The notes: a model not told the origin generated them from the sequence alone. 64,000 nt of DNA from Ophiosphaerella korrae (GCA_028456385.1 JALNQF010000180.1:24789-88788), one strand, 5' to 3'; shown: positions 49,958 to 63,939, counted from the first letter of the stretch. Numbers and translations are program-made.

Positions 49958-52900
49958 TATAGCTTATTTTATATATATAGTAGAGAGCTTCTAGAGAATA
50001 AGTAGAGTAAAAAAAAGTTTCTATAACTAAAAATTTAACTATAATAGTATTTTATATAAAAGTAAAAAAGTATAAATTCTTAATAATAGAGCTTTTTACT
50101 AAAATATTTTATAAAAAAACTATAATAACCTACTAAGTAGCGACTATAAGACTAATAAAACTATAGACTTAATAAAGTATAAGTATTACTAGCTATATTT
50201 TCTCTAAGATATTTATAACTATATTAAAAGATACTTTATATATTAACTAAATAAGATTTAAAAGTATAAGCTTTAGAGAATACTAGTAATACTACTAGTA
50301 CTACAACTACTACTTATAATAGTATAGTATTATTTTTTATTAGATATTATAATAAACTTATAAGTTCTAAAAGATATAAAAAAAAATAAGTTTAACTAAA
50401 TTCTAGTACTTATAAACTTATTTATAAAGTATATCTAATATTCTATAATAAGTAAAATAAGTATAGTATAAAAAGTAGCTAATTTACTAATAGGTTAATA
50501 CTTTTTAAAGTAAAGCTTCTTAGATACTTTACTATTAGATAAAAGGTCTATCTTTATAAGTTAATTTTAGTCTAATATATACTATTACTTTAAAATTAAT
50601 TATTAATTAAGTATAGCTTTTTACTAATAAATAAAGAAGTAAACTAAAAAGTAGAACTAAAAATTAGAAATATACTAATAGATCTATATAAATTACTAGT
50701 AAATTAACTAAGTATTATTACTTTTTTATATAGAGTATACTTATAATTTAAAAAAGTATTTAGTATAGATTCTAAAGGATTTAATAGTATTTTTAATAAA
50801 TATTAGCTAAAGTAACTAGACTTCTAATATAATATAAATAGAAAAGTCTTAGTACTTTAGTAGTAAGTTATTAGATACTTTAATTAATAGGCTAAAATAT
50901 AAAAAGTAGTAAGAGTAATTTTTTAGTATACCTAGACTAATAATAGGAAATAGTATAATAAAAAAAGAAAAAATAAGTACTTTACTAAAAGTAAAGTAGT
51001 AATATTAAAATTAAAGAATATTACTAATTACTAATTATTTAAGAAATATAATATATAATATCTTATACTATTTTTAACTAATAAAAAGATAAGTAAGTTA
51101 GTATATATATATTACTTCTTTTTATTAATAGATTAAATATATCTTATATTTAATATACCTTTATTATAACTATTATATATACTATTACTAGATATAAATT
51201 TTTAACTATAAAATATCTAAATTCTAGATAATATTATATTAAGAAACTATAATAAAGTTAAAAGAATCTTAGATTATAAAGACATAAAAGCTAAAAAAAA
51301 AAAAGTACTTAATTAAATAGCTAGGCTAGTCTATAAAAAAAGCTACTTAAAAGTAAGCTAGTAATCTAGACTATTATATTTCTATTTTAGAAGAATATAA
51401 AAAATCTACTATAATAAGTACTTCTAAGAAAGCCTAAAGCTACTTTTAAAAAAAGAAAGTAATAAAAAAAGCTAGAAAGTAATTTTTATAAGAAGTAAAG
51501 TAGACGTTTAAAAAAGTATACTATTTTTCTAAAAAAAAACTACTTTACTAAAAATTATTATACTCTAGTATATTAAGTATTAAATTTAAATATAAACTTA
51601 AGCTAAAAGACTTCTTAAGTAGATATAAAAGTTTAGTTAGTAATAAAAATAAACTACTTACTAGCTTTATATCTAGTATATTTCTATAGTAGTACTAGTA
51701 CTTCTCTTATACTATTATAGAACTAGTACGTCTAAAACTTTCTTTAATAACTTTATTAATTATAATATTAGTAGTAGTAGTTTTACTTATAAGTTTAATA
51801 CTAAGCTATATTGTAAGGTTAGCTTTGTAATTAAAAAAAAGATTTTACTTTATAATATTTAAAGTTATATTTATAAAAAACTTAGTACGTATTATACTAA
51901 ATTACTTTATTACTACTAAGCTTATTTTTTTTTATAAGTAAAAGCTTAATTATAGTTATTAAAATCTTTTACTAACTTTTTATATAAGTTTAACATTTAC
52001 TTTAGTTAATATATATATTATTAGTAAGCTTATTTAAAACTTTATTAAAAGTTATATCTTTATATTTAACTATAATAGTAGTATAGTTATATTAATAGAT
52101 AGTAGATATAATAATATACTTAAAAATATTAATAGTATAATAGAACTTAAGTAGTTATTAAGTAAATTAGTATTAGATTAAACTAAAAAAGTAAAGAACT
52201 TACTAGAATATATTTACTTTTATAAGCTCTTTTATAAGTATTATATATACTAAAGTTACTACTATAAATATAGAATTACTTTTTATAAATAGTTATTATA
52301 AAGCTCTTAAAAGTACTATTAAAAGTAAATTTCCTAGAAGTTATAAAGCTTTTAAGATAAGCTATATACTAAAACCTTATTATATTAAGCTAAGTAGTAA
52401 GATTCTTAGTAAAAGTATAAATATAGTTAGAAATAACTTTATTCGAAACTAAAGAAAGTACTATAGATAATATAGTAAGTAATAAAAAAAAGAAATAATA
52501 AAGATAAAATAATAAAGTAGCTAAAAAAAGTTGTTTCTTTATATCTACTTTTAAGTAACTCTAATATACTAGTACAAGAGTAGTAGTAAATAACTCTCTA
52601 TTTAATAACTAAAGGTTTAACTTTATTTACTTAATACTATTAAGTAATATAAATATAATACCTTATAGGTCTACTCTTAAGCTTATAGTTAATATAAATT
52701 AAACTATAATCTTACTTTAAATAAAAATCTTATAATATAAAATAACTTATAATATACTATAAATTTTATTAAAAATATAATATAACTATATATTTTTAAA
52801 GAACTTATAAAGCTATTAAGAAAGTAAAAATAAAACAATTATTATAGCTTATAAAAGCTAATACTATATATTATTAATTTATTAGTTTATAATATCTTTT

Positions 52901-53846
52901 AGTCTTCTATAATATAGTATTTAAGCTACTACTATTTATATTAGTATTATAAATTAACTTAAAATATTTAGTTTTAAAAGAAATATTTAAATTACTTATA
53001 TTAATAATTTACTTTATTATACTACTATAATTATAAGAACTATAAGTATTTTTAAATTAGTAAGCTTTTTTTTTTATAAATTAAAGTTAATAAAGTAAAC
53101 GTTTTAGTTTTAAAAATAAAAGCTTAATAAAGTATAGAAAGTAGATTAAATATTAAAGATAATAAATCTATTTTAGTAAAAACTACTTAAAAGATATTTT
53201 TTAATAATGTATTTATATAATTTAATTTAATATATATATATAAGATTTATACTTAGTTATATAACTAGTATTAACTTTATAGTTATATTTTCTAGTTAAT
53301 TATCTATATATATAAACTATAATCTATATTTATAAAGTATATAAGTAATATAATTATAGTTAGTAATAGTATTACTATTATATATATATATATTTATATA
53401 GATATAGTTAGAAGTTATAAATTTTTTTTTTATAAATAAACTTAGAAGTAAATAAAAATAGTAATATTATAAAACTAAGTAAAGATACAATAAGTATAAG
53501 TAAGTAGTAGTAATACTAACTAATAGTACTACTAAGTTAAAAACGTAAAGTTTAGTAAAAAAAAATAAAGTTAGAGTCTTATAAGTATAAAGTTTAAACT
53601 AAGTACTAAATAATAAATATTATTTACTATACTTATTCTTATAACTATAACTACTAAGTATTAACTACTATACTAGTTATAACTACTAAGTAATAACTAC
53701 TATACTAGTTATAACAATAAAGTATTAATTACTATAACTAGTATATTACTTTATATTTAGTAGTTATAATAGTTATAATAACTAGTATAGTTGTTAATAT
53801 TTTGTAGTTAGAGTTAATTAATATAAGTACTATAATAAATGTTTTT
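49958..53846 (+). mobile_element. Older chromovirus F, second part (integrase and chromodomain remnants)
   Basis: Continuation of F after removal of D. Plus-strand integrase core remnants are readable around 50,330-50,900 (DIIINL, then ILVLINLFIKYI, the region with the first catalytic Asp). A chromodomain-like stretch, beginning about VKRILDYKDIKAKKKK, lies at about 51,250-51,430. From about 51,480 to 53,640 I recognise nothing; it should hold F's 3' region. A repeat cluster lies at 53,640-53,815. The 3' LTR was not identified. Confidence 0.6.
53640..53815. repeat. Tandem and inverted repeat cluster
   Basis: Three head-to-tail copies of a unit of about 32 bp (ataactactaagtattaact, then actatactagtt) are followed by inverted copies (aactagtatagttgttaata is nearly the reverse complement of tattaactactatactagtt). 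The cluster could fold into a long hairpin. It lies about 30 bp before element E. Confidence 0.65.
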
Positions 53847-54276
53847 TATAATAGGCCTCTTGTCGTTAACTATAAGAGCCTATCTTAGAAGAAGTTAGTA
53901 GATTGCAAAGTAATAGTAAAAGCTTATAGAGAGATCTATAATAACTAGAAATAGTAGAAGATATTTTGTAACTATCTTGTACTAGCGTTCTATAGTTAAA
54001 GGATTAAATTACTAATACTATCCTAATAATACGTATTCTACTAATTATATACTTAATATAATCTATAATCTATAGTTACTAAGACTAGTAGATTGTAGAT
54101 TATATTAATCTATAATCTATTAATACTAAGAATCTATAGATTATAGATTACCCTAGGTATCCTAATTATATATAGTCTCCTAATTAAGATTATTACTCTA
54201 CTCGTCCTATACTTTATTAGCTCCTAAGTTAGGATTAATTAGTTCTATCTTAAATTCTTCTATTACACCTATAATA
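53847..54276 (-). repeat. Left (3') LTR of element E
   Basis: 430 bp, starting TATAATAGGC and ending CTATAATA, both one RIP step from TG and CA. Confidence 0.9.
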
Positions 54277-54964
54277 CTATCTTCTCTTCTAAGTAGGTCC
54301 TTGTTTATCTATCCTAGAGCTAGAGTTATTAATCTAGTTTCTTTATTAATATAGAGTTCTTTATCCTCTCTTATACCTATTTTATCTATATATTATTACT
54401 ATCTTCTTGTAGATTATATGTTGCGTAATAGTATTAAAATATTTCTTTGTTTTTGTTACGCTTTTCCTAAATTAAACTCTAAGTCTCTTCCTTGTATTAT
54501 TTCTACAAACAATAGTAAGGCTTATAAGGTATATATTTGTGCAAATATGCGTAGTTCTTGTAACGTATTAGGTATTTCTCTTTTTAAGTATACGTTTATT
54601 ATACTTATTCTTGCGTCTAGGCTTAATAATAATAGGGAAAGCTATTAACTAGACTTAAGAGAAATTACTATCTTAAATTGTAGAGGCTAAAGCTAAGTGT
54701 AAGCGTATCTAGGAGCTTACGTAGAGTAAGCTAGTAGAGAATTAAGCTTATCTCTCTTATCTTTATAAGATAAAGGCCTTAAATAATAAGAAATTAGCTA
54801 AGTAGTTAGTAGCTCTAGAAGCTAAGCTAGACTTAGATAAAGCGTTTAATGTTGCTATAGTAAGTCCTATACTAGACGTTCTTATTATCTCTCTATCTAT
54901 TGTTAGTAATATTAGTTCTCTTAGTTTACTACTAGGCGTTCTAGAGGGTTTTAATTTTAGAACT

Positions 54965-57900
54965 CTTCTAGTTTCTTAAAGTAATTAAGATTGTCTTCTA
55001 GTTCTTATATTTTCTCCTATAGTTGTCCTTTCTTGTCTATACCTATCTATTCTACTAAGTAGTAATTTCTTCTATTATAGAACTAGTGTACTAGGATTTC
55101 TTTAACTTCCTATTCTTCTTATTCTCTGTACGTTTCTACTTTATATACTAGTAGTTCTACGTCTTATAGTACTTGTTCTAGTAGAGCTATATAGAATATT
55201 AGATATATCTTTATCTTGTTTAGTAGTCTTAATTTAAATATAACTAGTATAACTTCTTCTTTAATTTTATATAGTCTTATCTTAATATAGTCTAATTTTA
55301 AACTAAGTTGTTTACTCTTAATATTCTTTCTAGCTAACTATACTTTTTCTCCCTTTCTAAATTAAGGTCCCTTTTTATACTTTTTATTGTAGTATTTAGC
55401 TATGCAATTATATAGGAATTCTACGTCCTATCTTAGTTAATCGTGTATATCTTTAAGTCTATTAGCGAAGTTCTCTCCTCTTAGAGACTAAAATATCTAG
55501 TTTCTTAGTGTCTAGTATATATTAGGTTTAAATCTATAGTTCGCGAAGAAAAGTAATACTCTTATTACTATATTCTTTGCGCTGTTGTATACTAACTGTG
55601 CTATAGGTAGTAGTTGTACCTAGTTATTCTAGTTGTAGTTAAGGTAGTATCTTAAGTACTATTCTACTATCTAATTTATTTGTTCTAATTATCTATCTAT
55701 CTATAGGTAGTATACTATAGACATTGTATATTTAATTCCTAATTGCGCTGTTATTGTTCCCTATAGTTTTAATGTAAATTATATATCTCTATCTATAATA
55801 ATTTTGTCTAGTAGTCTATATTAACTAATTATAGTTCTTAAGACTTAGTATATAGTAACCTCTATCTTACTTTTTTCTTTATATAGTTAGAAGTATGTAT
55901 ACTTTATAAGTTTATCTACTATTATTAGGATTCTATTATATTTAACTCTTAATATTAGATCTTTAGACTTAGGTAATTTTATAATAAAGTCTATTGTAAT
56001 AACTCTTTATAGTTGTTCTAGTCTTTCTACTAGTTATAGTATCTTGTATAGTACGTATCTATTATACTTGTTTCTTTAGTATTCTATATAATCCTTTAGT
56101 ACTTCTATTACTAGTTGTCTTACTTTTAGAATATAATAGTCCTATAGTAGTCTATTAAGGGTTTTGTTAATTCCTAAGTATCTATATACTAGTAGCTCGT
56201 AGAATTGTTGTATAAATTCTCTTTAAATTCTTCTTAGGATATACGTTCTTCTATAGGCTTGTGCAAATCCTTTTTAGATTTCTAGTTTCTCTATTTCTTT
56301 AGGTGCTTCTTTTATTACTTTCTAAATCTATTTATCTAGCTCGCTACTTGTTCTTTTAAGTGTTACGGCTATTTTAAGTGTATTTAGAACTAGGTGTCCT
56401 TCTTTATTCTTAATTAAGACTATACTAGTAGTATTTACTTCTTCTTATAAATCTAGTCTTCTACTAAAGGCGTTTATAAATTAGTTGTCTTTCTCTTTTA
56501 TATATATAATTTCTATATTAAATATTAATAGGAATTCCTACTATCTTGTGTATTACTATAATAGTTCTTTATTTATTATAAATCTTATAAGATTCTTATA
56601 GTTTATATAGACTTTTGTCTAATACTTTACTCTTTATAAGTATACTCTCTATTATTTAAATACTTTGTAAATTACTAGTATCTCTTTGTTATAGATTAGG
56701 TAGTTAAGTTCTACTATCTTTATTTTCTTAGAGAAGTATTTAACTAAGTATTCTTTTCTAGTCTCTAGATCCTCTTGTATTAGTACTATTCTATAGACTA
56801 AGTTAGATGTATCTATTTTTACTATTACTAGTAGGTCTAGGTTATATATTCTAATAACTAAGTTTTCTATAAACTTCTTCTTAATCTTTTTAAATGCTTT
56901 ATCGCATTCCTTTATCTATTTAAATAGCGTGTCTTTCTTTATAAGTCTAGTTATTAGTTCTATATCTTTAGACTATCCTATTATTAACTTTCTACAAAAG
57001 TTTACTAGTCTATAGAACTATTATACCTCTTTTAGGTTTCTTAGTATTAGCTATTTGTTAATTAACCTAATCTTTTCTAAGTTAATTTTAATTTTTCTTA
57101 GTTCGATAATAAACCTAAGGAAATCTATTTCTTTTGTATAGAATTCGCATTTTCTTATCTTAAGAAATAGTTTATTTTCTACTAGCTTTTCTAGTACCTT
57201 CTGTACGTATTGTATATATTCTTCCTCTATTTTTAAGTATATAAGGATATCGTCTAAGTATATAAATATAAATACGTCTAAGTACTCTCTTAGTACTATA
57301 TTAATTCTTTCTTAGAATACTGCTAGTGCGTTTGTTAAGCTAAATAGTATAACTAGGTACCTATATAGTCTATACTATATTCTAAATACTATCTTCTACT
57401 TGTCGCCTTTTTTAATTCTAATCTAGTAGTAGGCGTTTTAGATATCTAGCTTTGTAAAGATCTTTACTCTTTATAGTCTATCTTATATCTTATCTATTTA
57501 TAGTAATAGGTATTAGTTCTTATTTATAATTGCGTTAGTTTTCCTAAAATCTACGTAGGGTCTCTTATTATTTATTCCTTTCTTATCTATAAATATAAGT
57601 CTATACACTACTAAAGATTTAGATTCTCTTATCTATCCCTTTTTTATTACTTTTTAGATAAATACTCGTTTAATTTTAGATTCTTCTTCTATTTTTTAGT
57701 AGACTAGGCTCTATCTTACGTCTTTATCTTCTTTTAGGTCTATCGCTAAGTCCTATAGTTAATATTCTAGAAGGTAATCTTCTAGCTCTATAAGCTATTC
57801 CTCCTACTTCTTATATTCTTTTAGGAATTTTTCTTTATAGGTATTTATGTTAGCTTTTAACGTGTCTATTCTAGAGTAATTAATTTTTCTTATTCTCTAA

Positions 57901-60100
57901 TTAATGTGTAGGTTAGTTATTTATAACTATAGTATTCCTAATATTACGTCTTACTTATTGTTAATTGTTGTTATATCTATAACTATATTCTTAATTGTTA
58001 TTCTTTCTAGTTCTAATGTTAAGGGAACTGTTTTAAACCTAATAGGTTCTTAGAATAGTTTTCCTTTAATTGTACTTAGTTATTAAAGATATTTCTTTAT
58101 TGTGTATTTTATTCCCTATATTTCTACAAACTTCCTTAATATAAAGTTTCTTGTAGCTCTACTATTAATTATTAATTGTACTTTCTTTCTATACTATATA
58201 CTTATTTTCGTAATATATAAGCTTCTTATACCTTTTAGTTGTTCTTACTTAGGTATTTTTTTGAATTATCTATTTTTCTAGAGCTATAGTCCTACTTAGA
58301 GTTTATGTTCTTCGTGTTTTAGATATTTATTATTTATATACTTATACTATAGTCCTCTATAGACGCATTTCTTTATTAATTTAGGTTTAGGTCTTACTAC
58401 TACGTATCTATCTTCTAGGATTATTTCTTATACTTAGATATCTTTTACTATAATTACTCTTGTATAATTATAGCCTTTTCTTTATATAAGCTTTACGTTA
58501 TTATTTACTTTAGGGTTCTTATGTATAATATAATTCTTATCTAAGTATAATATCTATAATACTTTAAAGTATACTAGATATTTTAGATCTATTATTTTAT
58601 TATCTCTTTCTCTATACTTATCTTTTCTAGGTATATTTATTGTTAGGATATAATATACTATTAGTACTCTAGGTGTATAAGCTTTATTAATCTATCGCGT
58701 TTTTCTTATAAGGTATTACTATTCTCTTTATATAGGTATTCTTCTTACTATAACTATACATTACTTTATCTATTCTTAAAATAGTATAAACTTAGTTTCT
58801 TTAGGGTTACGTTCTTTCTAGTCTTTGTACGCTTCCTCTATACTTATAACTATTAAGTATATTTAAATAAATTTCTATTCTTTGTTTCGTTCCTCTATAT
58901 CTATTGTTGTGTAGCTATTATAGCTATATATTATTAGCTAGGCGTATTCTATACCTCTTATACTTACTTGTTTTTTACTTCCTTGTAGTTCTTTAGAGGT
59001 AGTTGTAGTAGTCTCTTTATCTAGTACTAGTCCTTTAGCTTAGATTAATAGTTCTAGGGGTTCTTTCCTTTCTAAGTCTTCTATTAGTAGGTCTATTACT
59101 TAGGCTATTTCTTCTAGCTAAGCTTTTATTCTCTCTTTTATTATAGCTACTCTATATCTCTATTTTTATAAGAACTATACTACTCCCTATTTACTAGAAA
59201 AGTGTATATAGTAGTTGTTGTTATAATAAAAGGTCTAATAGAGTATTACGTATTATACTTCTTTACTCCTAGCTACCTTCTTCTAAGGTTTAGCCTATAC
59301 TTATAGTACTTCCTTCTTTTTCTTAGTTGTTTTAGACTAAGTTTCTTTATCTTTTTTCTAGTCCTTACTTCTACAATCTTTTATAAAGTGTCCTAGTTTC
59401 TTGTATTTATAATATACTATATCTTTCTTTTATTTTAATTAGTAGTTCTTTACGTAATAGCCTAGTTTACTATAGTTAAAGTATGTAAAGTCTTTATTCT
59501 TTTTTTTCTTCTTATCCTTGTTTACGTTAAAGACTATAGGGTCTCCCTTGTTATAATTCTAGGTATAACCTCTATATTTGTTTTTCTTCTATTCTTAAAG
59601 ATTGTTATTAATTTAGATTACTTATTACTTTAGAGCTTCTAGTATTTATAGTTTTTCTATATAGATTATTTTATATTAAATCTTAGAGTTTAGTCCTTAT
59701 TTAAATCGTAACATTAAAGCTAATTTATTCTATTCTATATTTTATAATAGTTATTTAAACTATAATACATATTCTAGAATACTCTTACTTTATATAAGTC
59801 TTTTAAGTCTTTCTTTAGCTTATTAGGTAATATCTATATCTCTAAATACTACTCTTATTCGTTTAGTAAAGTATTTATAACTTCTAAAGATAGCTCTAGT
59901 TTTATCCTTCTAGGTTATTAGAAAGTATATCGTGTAGTTAGTCTAGTAAGGTTTATACTATCTTATTGCGTCTTCTTTAAGATATAGTCTAATATATATT
60001 ACCTTCTTTTCTTCTATGTTAAAGTGTAGTACTTATATATCTATTTAGAGTTATACTAAGGCTATAAAGGGTTTTAATTTCTCTCTTATTCTATTAAACT
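54965..60100 (-). pseudogene. gag-pol remnant of element E
   Basis: Broken polyprotein of a chromovirus. The nucleocapsid zinc knuckle at about 59,373-59,411 has the spacing C-x2-C-x4-H-x4-C, but the first two Cys are Tyr (TGT/TGC to TAT/TAC), as RIP would produce; GHFIKDC is intact. The reverse transcriptase shows IYLDDILIY at about 57,243-57,263 with both catalytic Asp kept, followed by a long region matching the RT thumb and RNase H connection. The C-terminus has a chromodomain (VKEIL, FYNRRNYYLV, ELEDNLNYFKKLEEF). Many Trp and Gln codons are now stops. I give only motifs; no intact frame exists. Confidence 0.8.
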
Positions 60101-60453
60101 TTTTAAAAATAGGTATCTTTAGTAGTTTCTTTGTCGCGCTTATTTCTAATCTTTAGGTAATTAGTTCTATTTAGTTCTAACCCTTAATAATTACCTTTAT
60201 CTATACTTTGTTTTACTTCGCGTAATCTTAGAGTTCTTTATTCTACGTTTCTAAGGTATTAATTACTATCTTTATATCTTCTTTATCTAAGATTAAATTA
60301 TTAATTTAGTTCTTAATTGTTTCCTATATAGTACTATTAGACTTATAACTACTCCTAGGGGCTTTGCTTGTTTTAGTTAAACTTTCTACTATCGTGTTAG
60401 CTAGACTATACGCTACTTACGCTTTACTTCTTGTAATAACTAAATTAGTAAGG

Positions 60454-60883
60454 TGTAATAGGCCTCCTATCGTTAACTATAGGAGCCTATCTTAAAGAAA
60501 GTTAGTAGATCGCGAGGTAATAGTAAAAGCTCGTAGGGGGATCTATAATAACTAGAAATAGTAGAAGATATTTTGTAACTATCTTGTACTAGTATTCTGT
60601 AGTTAAAGGATTGAATTACTAATACTATCCTAATAATACGTATTCTACTAATTATATACTTAATATAATCTATAATCTATAGTTACTAAGACTAGTAGAT
60701 CGTAGATTATATTAATCTATAATCTATTAATACTAAGAATCTATAGATTATAGATTACCCTAGGTGTCCTAATTATGTGTAGTCTCTTAATCGAGATTAT
60801 TACCTTGCTCGTCCTATACTTTGTTAGCTCCTAAGTTAGGATTAATTAGTTCTATCTCGAATTCTTCTATTACACCTATAACA
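60454..60883 (-). repeat. Right (5') LTR of element E
   Basis: 430 bp with intact TG...CA ends. It contains four alternating aatctataatctat-type motifs at about 60,666-60,750. Confidence 0.92.
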
Positions 60884-61163
60884 TTTTTTATTAGTTTTTA
60901 TAAGTTTTAATAATTTAATTTAAGTTTTATTATTAGTTACTATTACTATAGTTTATTTATTTCTACTTAATTATTAATATTTTTTATTTAATTTTTACTT
61001 TTTATTAATAATAAGTATATTTTATTATACTATTATTATTTAAACTTTCTACTTATTATTTAATATAGTTAAAAAAATACTTATTAAAGCTAACTTTATT
61101 ACAACTACTTATAATAATAGTTTAATAATAAAACATAATAAAATAAACTTTACTATAAAGAAA

Positions 61164-61194
61164 ATTAATAATAATAATAATAATAATAATAATT
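61164..61194. repeat. (AAT)n microsatellite
   Basis: About ten perfect TAA/AAT units in the AT-rich block. Confidence 0.85.
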
Positions 61195-62289
61195 AAAACT
61201 TTAAAAAGTAGAAACTATTTTTTTTTATATTTTTATAAGAAAAGTTAACTTATTATTAATAAACTTAAATTCTACTTCTATAGTAAATTACTTAATTACT
61301 ATAAAACTATAATTATATTTTATTAAATTTAGCTTTTATAATAAAAATAGATATAAAGTTATTATTAGTTTTTTAAATCTAAATATAGTACTACTAAATT
61401 ACTAATATTATTTTAAACTATTTATATAAAGTATAAATATATATTAAATATTTATTTCTTTTAGATAGTAATAGAATAGGTAGTAGTTTATTTACTAGTT
61501 TAAAAAGTAAAAATAAGTATATTATTAAAAGTAGTATTTTTTTAAAAAAAAACTATATAAAGTTTAGTAACTTTTATAGTTATAACTATAGAACTAACTA
61601 AACTAGATTTTAAAAAGAGTTTTATAAGTATATTACTTATAACTTTTTAAAAAGTATATCTAATTAAGTTTTTTTATCTTTATTTAGATTTTATATCTTT
61701 TAATAAAGTAGAAAATAGTTTTTAAATTTTATTTTTATAGTAAATAAATAGTAGTTTCTTTTTATATTACTATTTAGTTATTATAAATAGTACTACTAAA
61801 TAGAAAATAAAAATATACTTTAATTTACTATTTCTATTATATTAATATAAATCATTATTTTAATTTATTTAGTACTATCTTAAAAATTAAAGAGAATCTA
61901 TTTTCTAGAAAAAATGTTTTATATTATTAATTTAAAGATCTTACTAAAGTAAGTAGCTAATAATAGTTATTTTATAAAATTCTATAAGTTTTATAAAGTA
62001 TTTCTAGCTACTTTCTAGAATCTACGTAATTAAATTACTATAGTTATTACTATTACTATTTTTTATATCTTTAGTAAAAAGTTGTAAAACTTTATACTAA
62101 ATAATAATAAACATTTTCTAGTATTATATATATTTTAATTAGCGTTTATAAAATTAATTAGATATTAATTATTATAATTAGTAATTACTATTACTAAATA
62201 AGTATTAACTCTAACTATAAGTAAAAAAGCTATTAGTATAATTTTTAGTTATAAAAAAGTTTATATTAGTAAAATATTTATAGAAATCT

Positions 62290-62430
62290 TTTATTATATG
62301 ATATAAACTTTATATAAAATAAGATAAATAACGTAGTTTTAATAATTAACTAAAAAGAATAAATAGTATATAAAGTTATCTAAGTAAATACTAAATAGAA
62401 GTAAGTAGTTAAATATTAGTAAGTATATAA
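62290..62430. repeat. Second copy of dispersed repeat R
   Basis: Shares gtagttttaataattaacta and downstream gtagttaaatattagt with 17,380-17,525 and 31,214-31,250, in the same orientation. This copy is not interrupted by a retroelement. Confidence 0.5.
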
Positions 62431-63934
62431 TATTAGTATAAAATAAAAGATATAAAAAAAATATATTTTATAAGTAATTTATAGTATAGTAATATAAAAA
62501 AAAAGCTTTAAAAAAGTTATAGATTTTAATTAGTAATATCTCTAAACATAATATAGCTAAAAATATAAGCGAATTTAAATCTAAAAGAAATTATCTAAGA
62601 CTTAATTTTAGTATACTATAAAGTATAATTACAAAGTAAATAAAAGCTAGGATTTAAACTATTTAGAATTTTTTTTTTAGAAAATTTAACCTAATAGATC
62701 TTTTTTATTAATATATAAAATTCTACTTTTATTTAATCTTGTATTTAGTAAACTAGTAGAAATTAAATAACTAAATTTTTATATTATATTTATTATCTAC
62801 CTTTTTAGTTATTTTAAATAGAAAAAAGTAATAATATTATTATATAAGCTAAACTTACTAAATAGACTACTAATTTATTAGTCGATTAAAGATATAATAA
62901 CTTCTAATTTTATTTTTTCTATCTCTTTTCTAAATTCTTAATAACTAATAATAAAATTTTTAAAATTTAAATCTATAATTTACTTACTTTAATTTTCTAA
63001 TATACTTTTATTTACTCTTACTACTTTCTTTCTAAAGAAATTTCTAATCTTATATTTAATTTAATATTAATTAAATACTTACTAGTATATAAATTTTAAT
63101 AAAGTAGCTAAAGTAGTAAAGTAGTAGTAAAATATATTACTATATAACTTTAGCTTTTTAATAAGCTTATATAAACTCTTCTTTTTACTAATTACTTTAC
63201 TTATTTAGTATTATAATACTATATACTTATAATATATACTAAAATATTAAGAAGCTTAATTTTAAATTTTAAGATACTACTTATATTAGATTTCGTAAAG
63301 CTTATATAACTTTAACTAATTTACTAGCTTATTATAAAAATTTACTTCTTTTATTAAAACCTAAAAAGAGTTCTAGACTTAGCTACTAATTAAAGTTAAG
63401 TAATTTAATATTAAAATATACTAAGAAAGTAGTAATATTATACTATATTATAAGTTATAAGCTTTAAAATAAGTAAGAAATAATTATTAATTAAAGAGCT
63501 ATTTAAGCTAAGCTACTTATATATAGTAAAATAACTTAAATAACTTATATAGCTTACTTATTACTACTAGTTAACTTAAATTATATAAAGTAAAGCTCTT
63601 TACTTATAATATACTTTTAAAGAAAGTTATATATTAAAGCTATTTTATAAGTTTTATAGTAGTTATTTAAACTTAGTTAAAAATAACTTAACTTATAATT
63701 CTATTTATTTTAAGCTTATATATAAATACTAAGTACTTATATACTATATATAGTATATTTATAGAATTTTTAGCTTTATAAACTCTTTAGTAACTATTAT
63801 TATAGCTTTATAAGTTTTTATTTTTAAAGCTTTTAAAGCTTACTTTTTATATAAGTAATTATTTTATTAATATAATTTATAAAGTAAAGCTAAAAAAGCT
63901 ACTTATACCTATACTATTTACTTTTATACTACTT

Positions 63935-63939
<5 letters not shown>

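Larger units (their letters stand above)
53847..60883 (-). mobile_element. Ty3/gypsy chromovirus E, least mutated copy
   Basis: A complete 7.0-kb minus-strand element with equal 430-bp LTRs (53847-54276 and 60454-60883) and target-site duplication TTTTT (53842-53846, 60884-60888). The right LTR keeps both ancestral ends, TGTAATAGGCC and CTATAACA. The polypurine tract is at 54277-54297. In element sense, gag with its zinc knuckle comes first, then pol with an unbroken YLDD at 57249-57260, then a chromodomain at about 54,965-55,130. CG and TG words survive more often than in A, B or F. Stops are still frequent, so it is not autonomous. Confidence 0.92.

Noticed and set aside
54418..54648. 76-codon plus-strand open frame
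   Set aside because: It lies in the 3' non-coding part of element E on the opposite strand to its gag-pol; composition and lack of family features suggest chance.
36135..60883. CRISPR-like array from the repeated LTR motifs
   Set aside because: Repeats are within LTRs in alternating orientation, without unique spacers of constant length; the organism is a fungus.
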